Positions 17,509-24,800 of a stretch of 64,000 nt of DNA are shown piece after piece. The notes below the pieces were generated by a model, which ran no database searches, was not told the DNA's origin, and saw only the letters and a list, made by a program, of their open reading frames with translations. The DNA is from Rhizobium tropici CIAT 899. Lineage in GTDB: Bacteria; Pseudomonadota; Alphaproteobacteria; Rhizobiales; Rhizobiaceae. The translations under genes and the position numbers were made by a program. The stretch is taken from the NCBI RefSeq assembly GCF_000330885.1, contig NC_020060.1, positions 1 to 64,000 of the forward strand. The letters are read 5' to 3'. How positions within the stretch are numbered: the first letter of the stretch is position 1; the number at the start of each line of letters is the position of its first letter.

Positions 17509-18126
17509 CTAAGTGTTCGGTTGCGGCATCGCCAGCCCATCCACCAGAGTGGCAATGGCTGCCTCCAGCGGCGCCGATCCGACCTTTTCTGGCACCAGGA
17601 GCCCATCGATCGCGAGCAGGGTGATGCCGTGAATGAGCGCCCATGCGGCGGTCGCCTGTCCCCTGACTGGCCGCTTGCGAATGGTCCCAGCAGTCTGGCC
17701 GCGGTTGAGCATATCCAGCACTACGTCGAATACCGCTAACGCCCGTTGATCGAGATGCATTCCTACGGCCCGCCCCTCCTCCGCGCTGAACATCAGGCGA
17801 TATAAGGCCGGGTTTTCGGTTCCGAACGCGACATATGCCAGAGATATCGGAGTGATTTCCTCGAGCAGCGATCCGGAGGTTTCGGGTTTCGCCTTCACTA
17901 GCGCCTCGCGTAGCCGATCGAACCCAATCATGGCGAGTTCTACCAGAAGAGCAGTCCTATCCGGAAAGTGCTTGTAGGGCGCCGCGTGGCTGACGCCTGC
18001 CCGACGGGCGACTTCCCGCAGCGTGAACTGCCAGTCCTTCTCTGTCCGAAGCATGTCCAGAGCAGTTTCAATAATCGCACGGCGGAGATCACCGTGATGA
18101 TAGGGGCGGTGGGGTGTAGCCTGCAT
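17509..18126 (-). CDS. TetR/AcrR family regulator (WHG-type C-terminal domain)
   Basis: 205 residues. The N-terminal TetR helix-turn-helix HHGDLRRAIIETALDML, FTLREVARRAGVSHAAPYKH and FPDRTALLVELA is clear. The C-terminal half (ISLAYVAFGTENPALYRLMF, then AAWALIHGITLLAIDGLL) matches the WHG-type ligand domain. It is divergent from an SDR gene 100 bp away, its likely target. The palindrome GTTTC-N5-GAAAC sits 12 bp from its own start. Confidence 0.9.
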   Translation of the reverse strand: MQATPHRPYHHGDLRRAIIETALDMLRTEKDWQFTLREVARRAGVSHAAPYKHFPDRTALLVELAMIGFDRLREALVKAKPETSGSLLEEITPISLAYVAFGTENPALYRLMFSAEEGRAVGMHLDQRALAVFDVVLDMLNRGQTAGTIRKRPVRGQATAAWALIHGITLLAIDGLLVPEKVGSAPLEAAIATLVDGLAMPQPNT

Positions 18127-18137
18127 GGTACCTCCAA

Positions 18138-18185
18138 GTTTCCCATAGAAACATTGTTGACACTGGTAACTTCATCGCCTATGTA
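18138..18185 (+). promoter_or_regulatory. Promoter of the SDR at 18226 with a possible TetR operator
   Basis: TTGACA (18157-18162) and TATGTA (18180-18185) are separated by 17 bp and point toward the SDR. The palindrome GTTTC-CCATA-GAAAC (18138-18152) lies between this promoter and the divergent TetR start, and is a candidate operator. Confidence 0.5.
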
Positions 18186-18225
18186 GAGGCATAAGTTTCT
18201 TCTGTCTACATTGAAAGGAAACCAA

Positions 18226-19059
18226 ATGCAAAACGTTGCTAACGCGGAAACGCAAACATCCCTCGCAGGAAAATTGAATGGTGCCGCAACGAAGCGGGCC
18301 CTGATCACCGGTGCCTCCAGTGGCATGGGTCTCGACTATGCCGAGCTCTTGGCAGCGCAGAAGGTAAATCTCGTGCTCGCCGCCCGGCGCAAGGAGCCGA
18401 TGGAGAAGCTCGCCACAGAGCTTCGACAGAAATATGGTGTCGAGATCGTCGTCGAACCGATCGACCTTGCAGCCCCTGGCGCTGCCGCTCGCTTGAAAAG
18501 CAGTCTGGATGACCAGTCGCTGCAGATCGATATTCTGGTGAACAATGCCGGGTATGGGTTGCACGGGGATTTTCTGGACACCCCGCTGGAGCGCACGACC
18601 GATATGATACAGCTCAATATCACGGCGGTCACGGAACTGAGCTTTATCTTCGGGCAGGATATGGCAGCCCGCGGGTCTGGTCAGATACTCCTCATTGCAA
18701 GCATTCTGTCATTCCAGCCCGTTCCTGGGTTTGCCGCTTATGCAGCAACGAAGTCCTACGTGCTGTCGTTTGGAGAAGCTTTGCACGACGAACTCCGCCC
18801 TCGAGGCGTGACGGTCACCTGCCTTTGCCCTGGACACACCGAAACCGGCTTCGATTCGGCCGCAAGCGCCCCTGTCTCGCCAATGCTGCGTATTTTGACG
18901 ATGAAGCCCCGTCCTGTTGCCAAAGGCGGTCTCCACGCCCTGTCACAAGGCAAGGCTTCCGTAGTTGCCGGGTTCATGAACAAGATCATTATATTTTCAA
19001 ATCGCCTGACACCGCGTTCGATGCAGCGAGCCGTCATGAAAAGCGCTACGGGGGGATAG
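18226..19059 (+). CDS. Short-chain dehydrogenase/reductase
   Basis: 277 residues from ATG 18226 behind AAAGGAAA. It carries LITGASSGMGLDYAELLA, LVNNAGYGLHGDF, the Ser region LLIASILSFQPV, AAYAATKSYVLSFGE (YxxxK) and CPGHTETGF. This is the DltE-like subgroup of classical SDRs. It is divergent from a TetR gene that probably controls it. The 295 bp after it, up to the convergent MFS gene, hold nothing recognisable. The substrate is unknown. Confidence 0.9.
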   Translation: MQNVANAETQTSLAGKLNGAATKRALITGASSGMGLDYAELLAAQKVNLVLAARRKEPMEKLATELRQKYGVEIVVEPIDLAAPGAAARLKSSLDDQSLQIDILVNNAGYGLHGDFLDTPLERTTDMIQLNITAVTELSFIFGQDMAARGSGQILLIASILSFQPVPGFAAYAATKSYVLSFGEALHDELRPRGVTVTCLCPGHTETGFDSAASAPVSPMLRILTMKPRPVAKGGLHALSQGKASVVAGFMNKIIIFSNRLTPRSMQRAVMKSATGG

Positions 19060-19354
19060 AACTGCAGTCGGCCGGCGACTGACGCGTCCGTTGCCGGCCT
19101 GCTGATCTTGGCGGCCGGTCTGCATTTTCGGGAAGGTCGGCCTCCGGATGGCAAGGGCAAACGCCGCCCGTATCATCATACCGTGTATCTGTGCTCCCTT
19201 TAATGTTCGGAGGCCAAGTAGGGCGGACAGTTCGCTGGCGTCTTTAGTCGACCGGCAATCCAGGCTTGTTCGGCTTGCTGGTGACGTTTTTCACGTCGTC
19301 TCGCCCGTCAAGGAGGTTTCGGCTGCGGGCCTATCGCTGTGTGGCGTCGAGCTG

Positions 19355-20581
19355 TCACGTGCCCGAGCGGTCCACACTCGTCGTGTCGAGCGTTTCCCTC
19401 CCACCGAACCAGAGGGCCAGTGCGAGCAGCGTTAGGGACACGCCACACAACATCAGCGCCCTCCATCCTCCCCAGGACCACAGCGGTCCTGACAAAGCCG
19501 ATCCCAGTGCTCCGCCAATGAAGTTACAAGCTACGAAGGCGGTGTTGAGCCTGCTTCGAGACGCCGGATCCACCGACAGAATGCGGGACTGATTGAGCAC
19601 GTTCACGGCCTGGATCGCCACATCAAGAAGAAGAACAGCTAGAAGCACCAGAAGGATCGAGCTGGTACCTACCATGGCGATCAGAAGCGATGCGGTCGCG
19701 AGACAAAGGGCAAGGCCTGTGACAGCGACTGACCAGCCACGATCGTGGAACCTGCCGACGCGACGCGCTGCAAGGGCTCCGGCAAGGCCAACAAGGCCGA
19801 CGAGACCGATCTGGGAGACCGAATATGAGTAGGGCGGAGCGCTCAGTAGATATGTCAGTCCGGTCCAGAAGAGGGTGAAGACGGAAAATGCGAGAGCGCC
19901 GATCAATAGGGTGACCTGAACGATGCGATATCTCCCCACGATTTGGAAGATCGAGAGAATGAGCTTGCCGTAGGCGACGCGAGGCCTTGGTGGTTCAGCG
20001 GGTATCACGAACCAGAGCACGACCGCCATTAGGAGCGTGCACAGCGCCGCCACAGCATAGACGACACGCCAGCCGAAGGCGTCGGAGAGAACGCCGCTGA
20101 CCGTCCTGGACAGGAGGATCCCGGCCAACAGGCCCGAGACAATAGTGCCGACGACCTTACCGCGTTCTTCAGGCGTCGCCAGATCTCCGGCGAGCGGTGT
20201 CAGAAGCTGGCCGGCGACGGTGGTCATCCCGACAGCGGCAAGGGCCGCTGCCAGCGTCGTGAAACTCGGCGACAACGCACCGCTGAGAAGTGCCAAGGCT
20301 GAGCAGGCCATGACAGCTGGTATGAGACTGCGCCGCGGTAGCATGTCCCCGAGGGGGACGATCAGGAGGACGCCGACCGCGTAACCGATCTGGGTCATGG
20401 TCACCAGCAGGCCGATCGTTCCGGTCGATACCTGAAGTGCTGTGGCGATTTCGGTCAGGAGAGGCTGTGCCCAGTAAAGGTTTCCAACGGCAATCCCGCC
20501 AGCGATCGCGAACAACACCGCGAGCCTGCTCGACAGCCCAGCGCCTTGCCGGTTTCTCGTTTCTGTCTTGCTTAGCTGCAT
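19355..20581 (-). CDS. MFS transporter (12 transmembrane segments)
   Basis: 408 residues with 12 predicted hydrophobic segments. NLYWAQPLLTEIATALQVS and PLGDMLPRRSLIP (motif A) are visible. It is a paralogue of the exporter at 10504-11724, with the same order of motifs. Its start overlaps the end of a 60-residue membrane protein by 10 bp, so the two are translationally coupled. The pair lies behind promoter element F. Likely role: efflux of a small organic compound handled by the neighbouring reductases and oxidases (inference). Confidence 0.88.
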   Translation of the reverse strand: MQLSKTETRNRQGAGLSSRLAVLFAIAGGIAVGNLYWAQPLLTEIATALQVSTGTIGLLVTMTQIGYAVGVLLIVPLGDMLPRRSLIPAVMACSALALLSGALSPSFTTLAAALAAVGMTTVAGQLLTPLAGDLATPEERGKVVGTIVSGLLAGILLSRTVSGVLSDAFGWRVVYAVAALCTLLMAVVLWFVIPAEPPRPRVAYGKLILSIFQIVGRYRIVQVTLLIGALAFSVFTLFWTGLTYLLSAPPYSYSVSQIGLVGLVGLAGALAARRVGRFHDRGWSVAVTGLALCLATASLLIAMVGTSSILLVLLAVLLLDVAIQAVNVLNQSRILSVDPASRSRLNTAFVACNFIGGALGSALSGPLWSWGGWRALMLCGVSLTLLALALWFGGRETLDTTSVDRSGT

Positions 20582-20754
20582 TGAGTAACTTTGCCTGACA
20601 CCATTTCACCAGCCATCGCGGACCAGCCTGCCTGCACTGTCCCATGGAAATCCAGGCTTGCAAGCGCCATGCCGCATAGAGTGACGGCGACGAGCAACAT
20701 GCCGGAACACAGGCTGCGGGCATCGATATGATAGTCCTTCGGATCGTATGACAT
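20572..20754 (-). CDS. Small single-pass membrane protein upstream of the MFS gene
   Basis: 60 residues from ATG 20754, with AGGAG about 10 bp upstream. The N-terminal SYDPKDYHIDARSLCSG is hydrophilic, and one hydrophobic helix (about 18-34, MLLVAVTLCGMALASL) follows. I do not recognise a family. The good ribosome binding site, promoter element F upstream and the 10-bp overlap with the MFS start argue that it is real and may be an accessory subunit of the exporter (inference). A longer form starting at 20799 is possible but has no ribosome binding site. Confidence 0.6.
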   Translation of the reverse strand: MSYDPKDYHIDARSLCSGMLLVAVTLCGMALASLDFHGTVQAGWSAMAGEMVSGKVTQCS

Positions 20755-20834
20755 TTTTACGCGCTCCTGAGTGCTGCCTCGAGGACAGCTTTGGATCAAT
20801 TCATACGAGCGTTATCGGCCAACGGCGGATGGTT

Positions 20835-20881
20835 GATAACCCATGCAATTCCGCATGAGTTTAGAAATCTGGCTTATGAAT
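20835..20881 (-). promoter_or_regulatory. Shared 47-bp promoter element, copy F (membrane protein + MFS)
   Basis: On the minus strand: ATTCATAAGC at 1-10, TTTCTAA at 15-21, CTCATGCG at 23-30 and TTATC at 43-47, with the same spacing as the plus-strand copies. It ends 80 bp upstream of the small membrane protein. Confidence 0.65.
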
Positions 20882-21135
20882 AAGCGGTCAAGTGACTGGT
20901 TTGGCCTGTCGTGGTAGGGGAAGCTCTCCCTGTTATAGTCGTTACGCTGCGGTCGTGGACACGGGGACCGGATGCAAACATCTCTGCGACTATCCAGGCG
21001 GCAAATGCGTCGCCGCGGGCAACCGAAAAACGAACTCCGAGCAGACCTCGTAGACCCCGCCGGCCGTTTCGAACTGCCAGTCAGGAAGGAGGCGCCGGAC
21101 GGCAACCGTCCTCAGCAGCAGCCTGTTGCCGTGGC
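20882..21135. other. Intergenic, no recognisable gene
   Basis: Between promoter element F and the end of the MocA-like gene. Short frames exist on both strands but resemble no family I know. Confidence 0.4.
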
Positions 21136-21759
21136 TCAGTCACGCAAGACACCGCCATTTTCGATAATGGCCGTCGGCGTATCGACATCAAGCAAAGCGG
21201 CCCGACCGATATCGATCATCACGATGGGGAGTTCGCTATCGCCAATCACTTCTCGTGCCCCGACGTCGCCTTCCAGTCTCATCAGGTGGCCGTACAGCAA
21301 TCGGGGGAACAAGACGGGATGTCCAGGCGTGTCGCCAAAGCTCGCCCGCACAATCGCTTCTCCGCCGGATTTTTGGAAAGCCTGCACAATACAATCGATA
21401 TGCTCGGTCAGGATGCCGGGCATATCTGCCAACATGACAAGCACACCATCGCACTCGGAAATTTGCGGATGCGAAACTCCACAAGCCAACGAACTGGCCA
21501 TGCCGGTTCCGTAGGACCGGTTGAATAAAGTGACGATATCGAGGCCCACCAAGGCCTGTTCGACATCTCCTTGCCGATGACCCGTCACGGCAACGACCGG
21601 CGTAGCATTTGAGGCCAGCAATACCATTGCGGAACGCCGCACCAGCGGCACGCTATCGAACTCTGCCAGCAGCTTGTGCGGGCCGTTTTGCCCCATGCGC
21701 CTTGCCCGTCCGGCCGCCAGCAAGATGGCCGCGACCGAAACGCCTTCGCGATGATCCAT
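21136..21759 (-). CDS. MocA-like nucleotidyltransferase (molybdenum cofactor cytidylyltransferase)
   Basis: 207 residues from ATG 21759, with GAGGA 4 bp upstream. The GT-A-type motif AAILLAAGRARRMG (about 10-23), the conserved Lys in PHKLLAEFDSVPLV and the metal-binding VMLADMPGI belong to the MobA/MocA NTP-transferase family. MocA makes the MCD form of the molybdenum cofactor needed by aldehyde oxidases of the PaoABC type. Those genes lie just downstream on the other strand, together with XdhC, so cofactor supply is the likely role. Promoter element C lies in the divergent intergenic region. Confidence 0.85.
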   Translation of the reverse strand: MDHREGVSVAAILLAAGRARRMGQNGPHKLLAEFDSVPLVRRSAMVLLASNATPVVAVTGHRQGDVEQALVGLDIVTLFNRSYGTGMASSLACGVSHPQISECDGVLVMLADMPGILTEHIDCIVQAFQKSGGEAIVRASFGDTPGHPVLFPRLLYGHLMRLEGDVGAREVIGDSELPIVMIDIGRAALLDVDTPTAIIENGGVLRD

Positions 21760-21792
21760 GCTTCCTCGACCTACTCCGTATTCCACCAGCCG

Positions 21793-21839
21793 ATTTAGAA
21801 GGCTGCTTTCTAACCTCATGCAAACCAGGGCGTCTAATG
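21793..21839 (+). promoter_or_regulatory. Shared 47-bp promoter element, copy C (cytochromes; MocA-like divergent)
   Basis: ATTTAGAAGG, TTTCTAA, CTCATGCA and CTAATG at the standard spacing. This copy has the best dyad: TTAGAA-N7-TTCTAA (with an extra T in the right arm). It ends 55 bp before the cytochrome P460 gene and starts 34 bp before the divergent MocA-like start, so it may serve both. Confidence 0.72.
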
Positions 21840-21894
21840 CGATGGACGGCATCAAGATAGGCTACGCGTCAATGAGTGTATGTGGTGAATTTGA

Positions 21895-22392
21895 ATGCCT
21901 TCAACGAGACAACCATCTGTCTGCGCCAAAATTTGCGGCATCATCTGCTTATTTGTCGCAATCGCAAGTCCCATCGCCAGCCAGGCGTTCGCGCAGGCAA
22001 CCGGGAATCGCGCGACCTTTCCGAAGAACTTTGGAGAATATGTTCGGTATGGCATTTACGATCGCGGTTCCTCGAAAGAAGAGGCCTTCGCCACTGCCGA
22101 GACCATAGCGATCGCAAAGTCCGGCCAGCCATTACCGCCCGGCACTCGGTTGGTGCTGGGAATCTGGACCGATTACAAACTTGTGAGCTATTTCGTCATG
22201 GAAAAAGGCGTCGATTGGGGCCTTACTTCCCCAGAAGACCAGCGGACCGGCGACTGGCATTTCCAGCAGTTCGATACCACCGGACAGGTCAAGCGCGAAG
22301 CAATCGCCGATCGCTGTCAGTCGTGCCACGGAGGACAGGCCGATAACGATTTCATGTTCACGACCGACAAAATGCGGGCCTACCTTCCTTGA
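21895..22392 (+). CDS. Exported cytochrome P460-family c-type haem protein
   Basis: 165 residues with a Sec signal peptide (about 1-34: ICGIICLFVAIASPIASQAF ending AQA). The mature part follows the P460 fold pattern: FPKNFGEYVRYGIYDRG, then YFVMEKGVDWG and WHFQQFD. It ends with one haem-binding CQSCH (Cys141, Cys144, His145). Its stop overlaps the start of the DUF4405 membrane cytochrome by 4 bp. The position beside a molybdenum aldehyde oxidoreductase suggests it takes electrons from that enzyme in the periplasm (inference). Confidence 0.82.
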   Translation: MPSTRQPSVCAKICGIICLFVAIASPIASQAFAQATGNRATFPKNFGEYVRYGIYDRGSSKEEAFATAETIAIAKSGQPLPPGTRLVLGIWTDYKLVSYFVMEKGVDWGLTSPEDQRTGDWHFQQFDTTGQVKREAIADRCQSCHGGQADNDFMFTTDKMRAYLP

Positions 22393-23087
22393 AGCCGCTT
22401 TTTCTATTTCGCTCGATCCTCGATATCCTCGCGATCGGCCTGTTGCTGGCCGCTTTCGCGTATGACTGGTTCGGAAACCGGGTCCACGAAATCATCGGCA
22501 CCTTGATGTTCGGCTTGTTGATCAGTCATAACGTCTTCAATCGGCGCTGGTACGGTATGGTCGCGAAAGGCTGGCGTGAGCCGCGGGCCGTGTTCAGCAA
22601 GACCATCACGCTTTGTCTTATGGTCATGATGGTGGGGCTGTTCGTCACCAGCGTCATCATTTCGCAGGCCGTCTTCGACTTCCTGTCTCTTCGCAGTAGC
22701 TCTACGACGCGACAGGTGCATGCGCTCATTGCCTATCTCGTACTCTTGATGGCAGCTCTCCATGTCGGACTGCAATGGTCGATGATCATGCGGGTTATAG
22801 GGCAGGTCTTGCGAGTGAAGGTGGAGACCCGAATTAAAACCGTGGCTCTGCGCGGTCTGGCATTTCTGATTGCTATCTACGGCGTTCACAGCCTGTTTGT
22901 GATTGATATCGGACCCAAGCTTCGGATGGAGACGACCTTCAATTTTTGGGACTTCGAGGCAGCGGCAGCCGAATTTATCCTGCGTCACGCGGCGATCATC
23001 GCGCTCTGCGCCATGATTGCGCATTACAGCCTCAAGCTGCTCAGCCTGCACAAGAGAGATCGGCGCTCTCCGGCGACCACGAAGTGA
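22389..23087 (+). CDS. DUF4405-type membrane b-cytochrome
   Basis: 232 residues with about five transmembrane helices. Helices with histidines (VHEIIGTLMFGLLISHNVFN; VHALIAYLVLLMAALHVGLQ) fit the bis-His haem b arrangement of DUF4405 / cytochrome b561-like proteins. It is translationally coupled to the P460 gene (ATGA overlap). I infer that the pair relays electrons from a periplasmic dehydrogenase to the quinone pool or a terminal acceptor; the most obvious donor is the molybdoenzyme encoded next. Confidence 0.78.
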   Translation: MKPLFLFRSILDILAIGLLLAAFAYDWFGNRVHEIIGTLMFGLLISHNVFNRRWYGMVAKGWREPRAVFSKTITLCLMVMMVGLFVTSVIISQAVFDFLSLRSSSTTRQVHALIAYLVLLMAALHVGLQWSMIMRVIGQVLRVKVETRIKTVALRGLAFLIAIYGVHSLFVIDIGPKLRMETTFNFWDFEAAAAEFILRHAAIIALCAMIAHYSLKLLSLHKRDRRSPATTK

Positions 23088-23214
23088 ATTCTCAGGTACT
23101 GGGGTTCCACGTTCTAAATCCCGAATGTGAGCGCCTTTGATCATCAATGTCGGCAGCTGTCGAGCCATTCCTCCGGCTCTCACCGGGATCTCGAGGGTGA
23201 GAACAACACGCGCG

Positions 23215-23261
23215 ATTTAGCAATCCCCTTTCTAACCTCATGCAGATATCGACGGCTAATC
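23215..23261 (+). promoter_or_regulatory. Shared 47-bp promoter element, copy D (molybdoenzyme operon)
   Basis: ATTTAGCAAT, TTTCTAA, CTCATGCA and CTAATC at the standard spacing; the left dyad half is weaker here. It ends 58 bp before the (2Fe-2S) subunit. Confidence 0.7.
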
Positions 23262-23319
23262 GCTCGTCAGCGGTCGAGCTAGGTTCGATCATCGATACCT
23301 GGGTTCGAGAGGAGACGAG

Positions 23320-23811
23320 ATGTCAACCGCCCGTCAATTATCGCTTGAGGTCAATGGCAAAAGCCATGACCTTCAACTCGACATACGAACGACGTTGCTC
23401 GACGCACTTCGCGAGCACGCTGATCTGACAGGGACGAAGAAGGGCTGCGACCACGGACAATGCGGCGCCTGCACGGTTCACGTCGACGGCCATCGTGTAC
23501 TGAGCTGTCTCACCCTGGCGGCTCAGGTCGAAGGCCGTCCAATCACGACGATTGAGGGCTTGCAGTCTCCCGACGGTGTGATGCATGCGGTTCAAACCGC
23601 GTTCATCGAGCATGATGCGTTCCAGTGTGGCTATTGCACGCCTGGCCAGATCATGTCTGCCGTCGCTTGTATTCGCGAAGGCCACGCGGGCACGGACGAG
23701 GATATCCGCGAATACATGAGCGGCAATATTTGTCGCTGCGGCGCTTACCCTCACATCGTGGCTGCGGTGCGTGATGCAGCCGCCCGCCTCAAGAAGGAGG
23801 CAGCGCTATGA
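23320..23811 (+). CDS. (2Fe-2S) subunit of a PaoABC-like aldehyde oxidoreductase
   Basis: 163 residues. The plant-ferredoxin-type cluster ligands are Cys43, Cys48, Cys51 ([12 protein letters not shown]) and Cys63. The second all-helical cluster uses Cys103, Cys106 (CGYCTPGQ), Cys138 and Cys140 (NICRCG). This is the standard small subunit of the xanthine oxidase family. Unlike E. coli PaoA it has no Tat signal of its own. It overlaps the FAD subunit by 4 bp (ATGA). Confidence 0.94.
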   Translation: MSTARQLSLEVNGKSHDLQLDIRTTLLDALREHADLTGTKKGCDHGQCGACTVHVDGHRVLSCLTLAAQVEGRPITTIEGLQSPDGVMHAVQTAFIEHDAFQCGYCTPGQIMSAVACIREGHAGTDEDIREYMSGNICRCGAYPHIVAAVRDAAARLKKEAAL

Positions 23812-24800
23812 GAACGTTTGATTATCTGCGCGTCGATAGTACCTCGTCAGCGATTGCCGAGGCAGACAAGCCCGAAACCCGGTTCCTCGCAGGCGGCACG
23901 ACGCTCCTCGATCTGATGAAGCTGAACGTCGAACGTCCGGCGCATCTGGTCGATATCACCCGTTTGTCCGGTCTCGATACGATCGAGGTCTCGGCCGATG
24001 TCATCCGCATCGGTGCTCTGGCAAAGATGAGCGCGGTTGCCGATCACGCCGACATCAAGGATGCCGCACCAGCGCTATCGGAAAGCCTGTGGCGAGCCGC
24101 CTCTGCGCAGCTGCGGAACATGGCGTCCATTGGCGGCAACCTGATGCAGCGAACCCGCTGCATGTATTTCCGTGATCCGGGCGCCTACTCGAACTGCAAC
24201 AAGCGCAATCCGGGCTCTGGATGCGCTGCCCTTGAAGGTGCCAATCGTAACCACGCGGTGCTGGGCACCAGTGGTGCTTGTATCGCCATCTATCCTGGCG
24301 ATTTCGCAGTCTCGCTCGTTGCGTTCGACGCCGCCGTTCTGGTGCGGGGATCCATTGAGCGCCGCATTCCCGTCGATGACTTTTACCTGCTACCAGGCCA
24401 AACTCCTCATATCGAGCACGCGCTTGCACCCGGTGAGATGATCGTCGGCGTTGAGATCCCGCGTGTCGCCGCGTTGAAGCGCTCGCATTATCTCAAGGTT
24501 CGCGATCGCGCATCTTACGAGTTCGCCGCCGCCAGCGCTGCTGTCGGCATCGAATTTGAAGGCGACGGCAAGACAATCCGCGACGTACGCATTGCCGTCG
24601 GTGGCGTGGCCACCAAACCCTGGCGTCTGCGAGCCATCGAGGATTCGCTGAAGGGGAAACCATTGGACGAGGCGACGCTTCGAACTGCTGCGGCGGCAGC
24701 CGTCGATGGCGCAAAGTCGAGCGGACACAATGCGTTCAAGATCGAACTGACACCAAAAGTCGTGGCACGCGCCCTGATGACGGTAGGAGATATCGCATGA
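23808..24800 (+). CDS. FAD subunit (PaoB-like, with extra Fe-S cysteines)
   Basis: 330 residues of the CoxM/FAD-binding family: [14 protein letters not shown] and [11 protein letters not shown] mark the flavin site. Cys118, Cys130, Cys139 and Cys158 ([28 protein letters not shown]) match the insertion that binds a [4Fe-4S] cluster in PaoB and 4-hydroxybenzoyl-CoA reductase. Electrons pass from the Mo centre through the 2Fe-2S subunit to FAD. It overlaps the Mo subunit gene by 4 bp. The PaoB-like assignment is firm; the natural electron acceptor is not known. Confidence 0.93.
   Translation: MRTFDYLRVDSTSSAIAEADKPETRFLAGGTTLLDLMKLNVERPAHLVDITRLSGLDTIEVSADVIRIGALAKMSAVADHADIKDAAPALSESLWRAASAQLRNMASIGGNLMQRTRCMYFRDPGAYSNCNKRNPGSGCAALEGANRNHAVLGTSGACIAIYPGDFAVSLVAFDAAVLVRGSIERRIPVDDFYLLPGQTPHIEHALAPGEMIVGVEIPRVAALKRSHYLKVRDRASYEFAAASAAVGIEFEGDGKTIRDVRIAVGGVATKPWRLRAIEDSLKGKPLDEATLRTAAAAAVDGAKSSGHNAFKIELTPKVVARALMTVGDIA

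Noticed and set aside
20911..21528. 205-residue open frame on the plus strand
   Set aside because: Mostly antisense to the MocA-like gene; the non-overlapping part has no family signature.
22404..23183. 259-residue open frame on the minus strand
   Set aside because: Antisense to the DUF4405 cytochrome, very rich in His/Arg/Gln, no motif.
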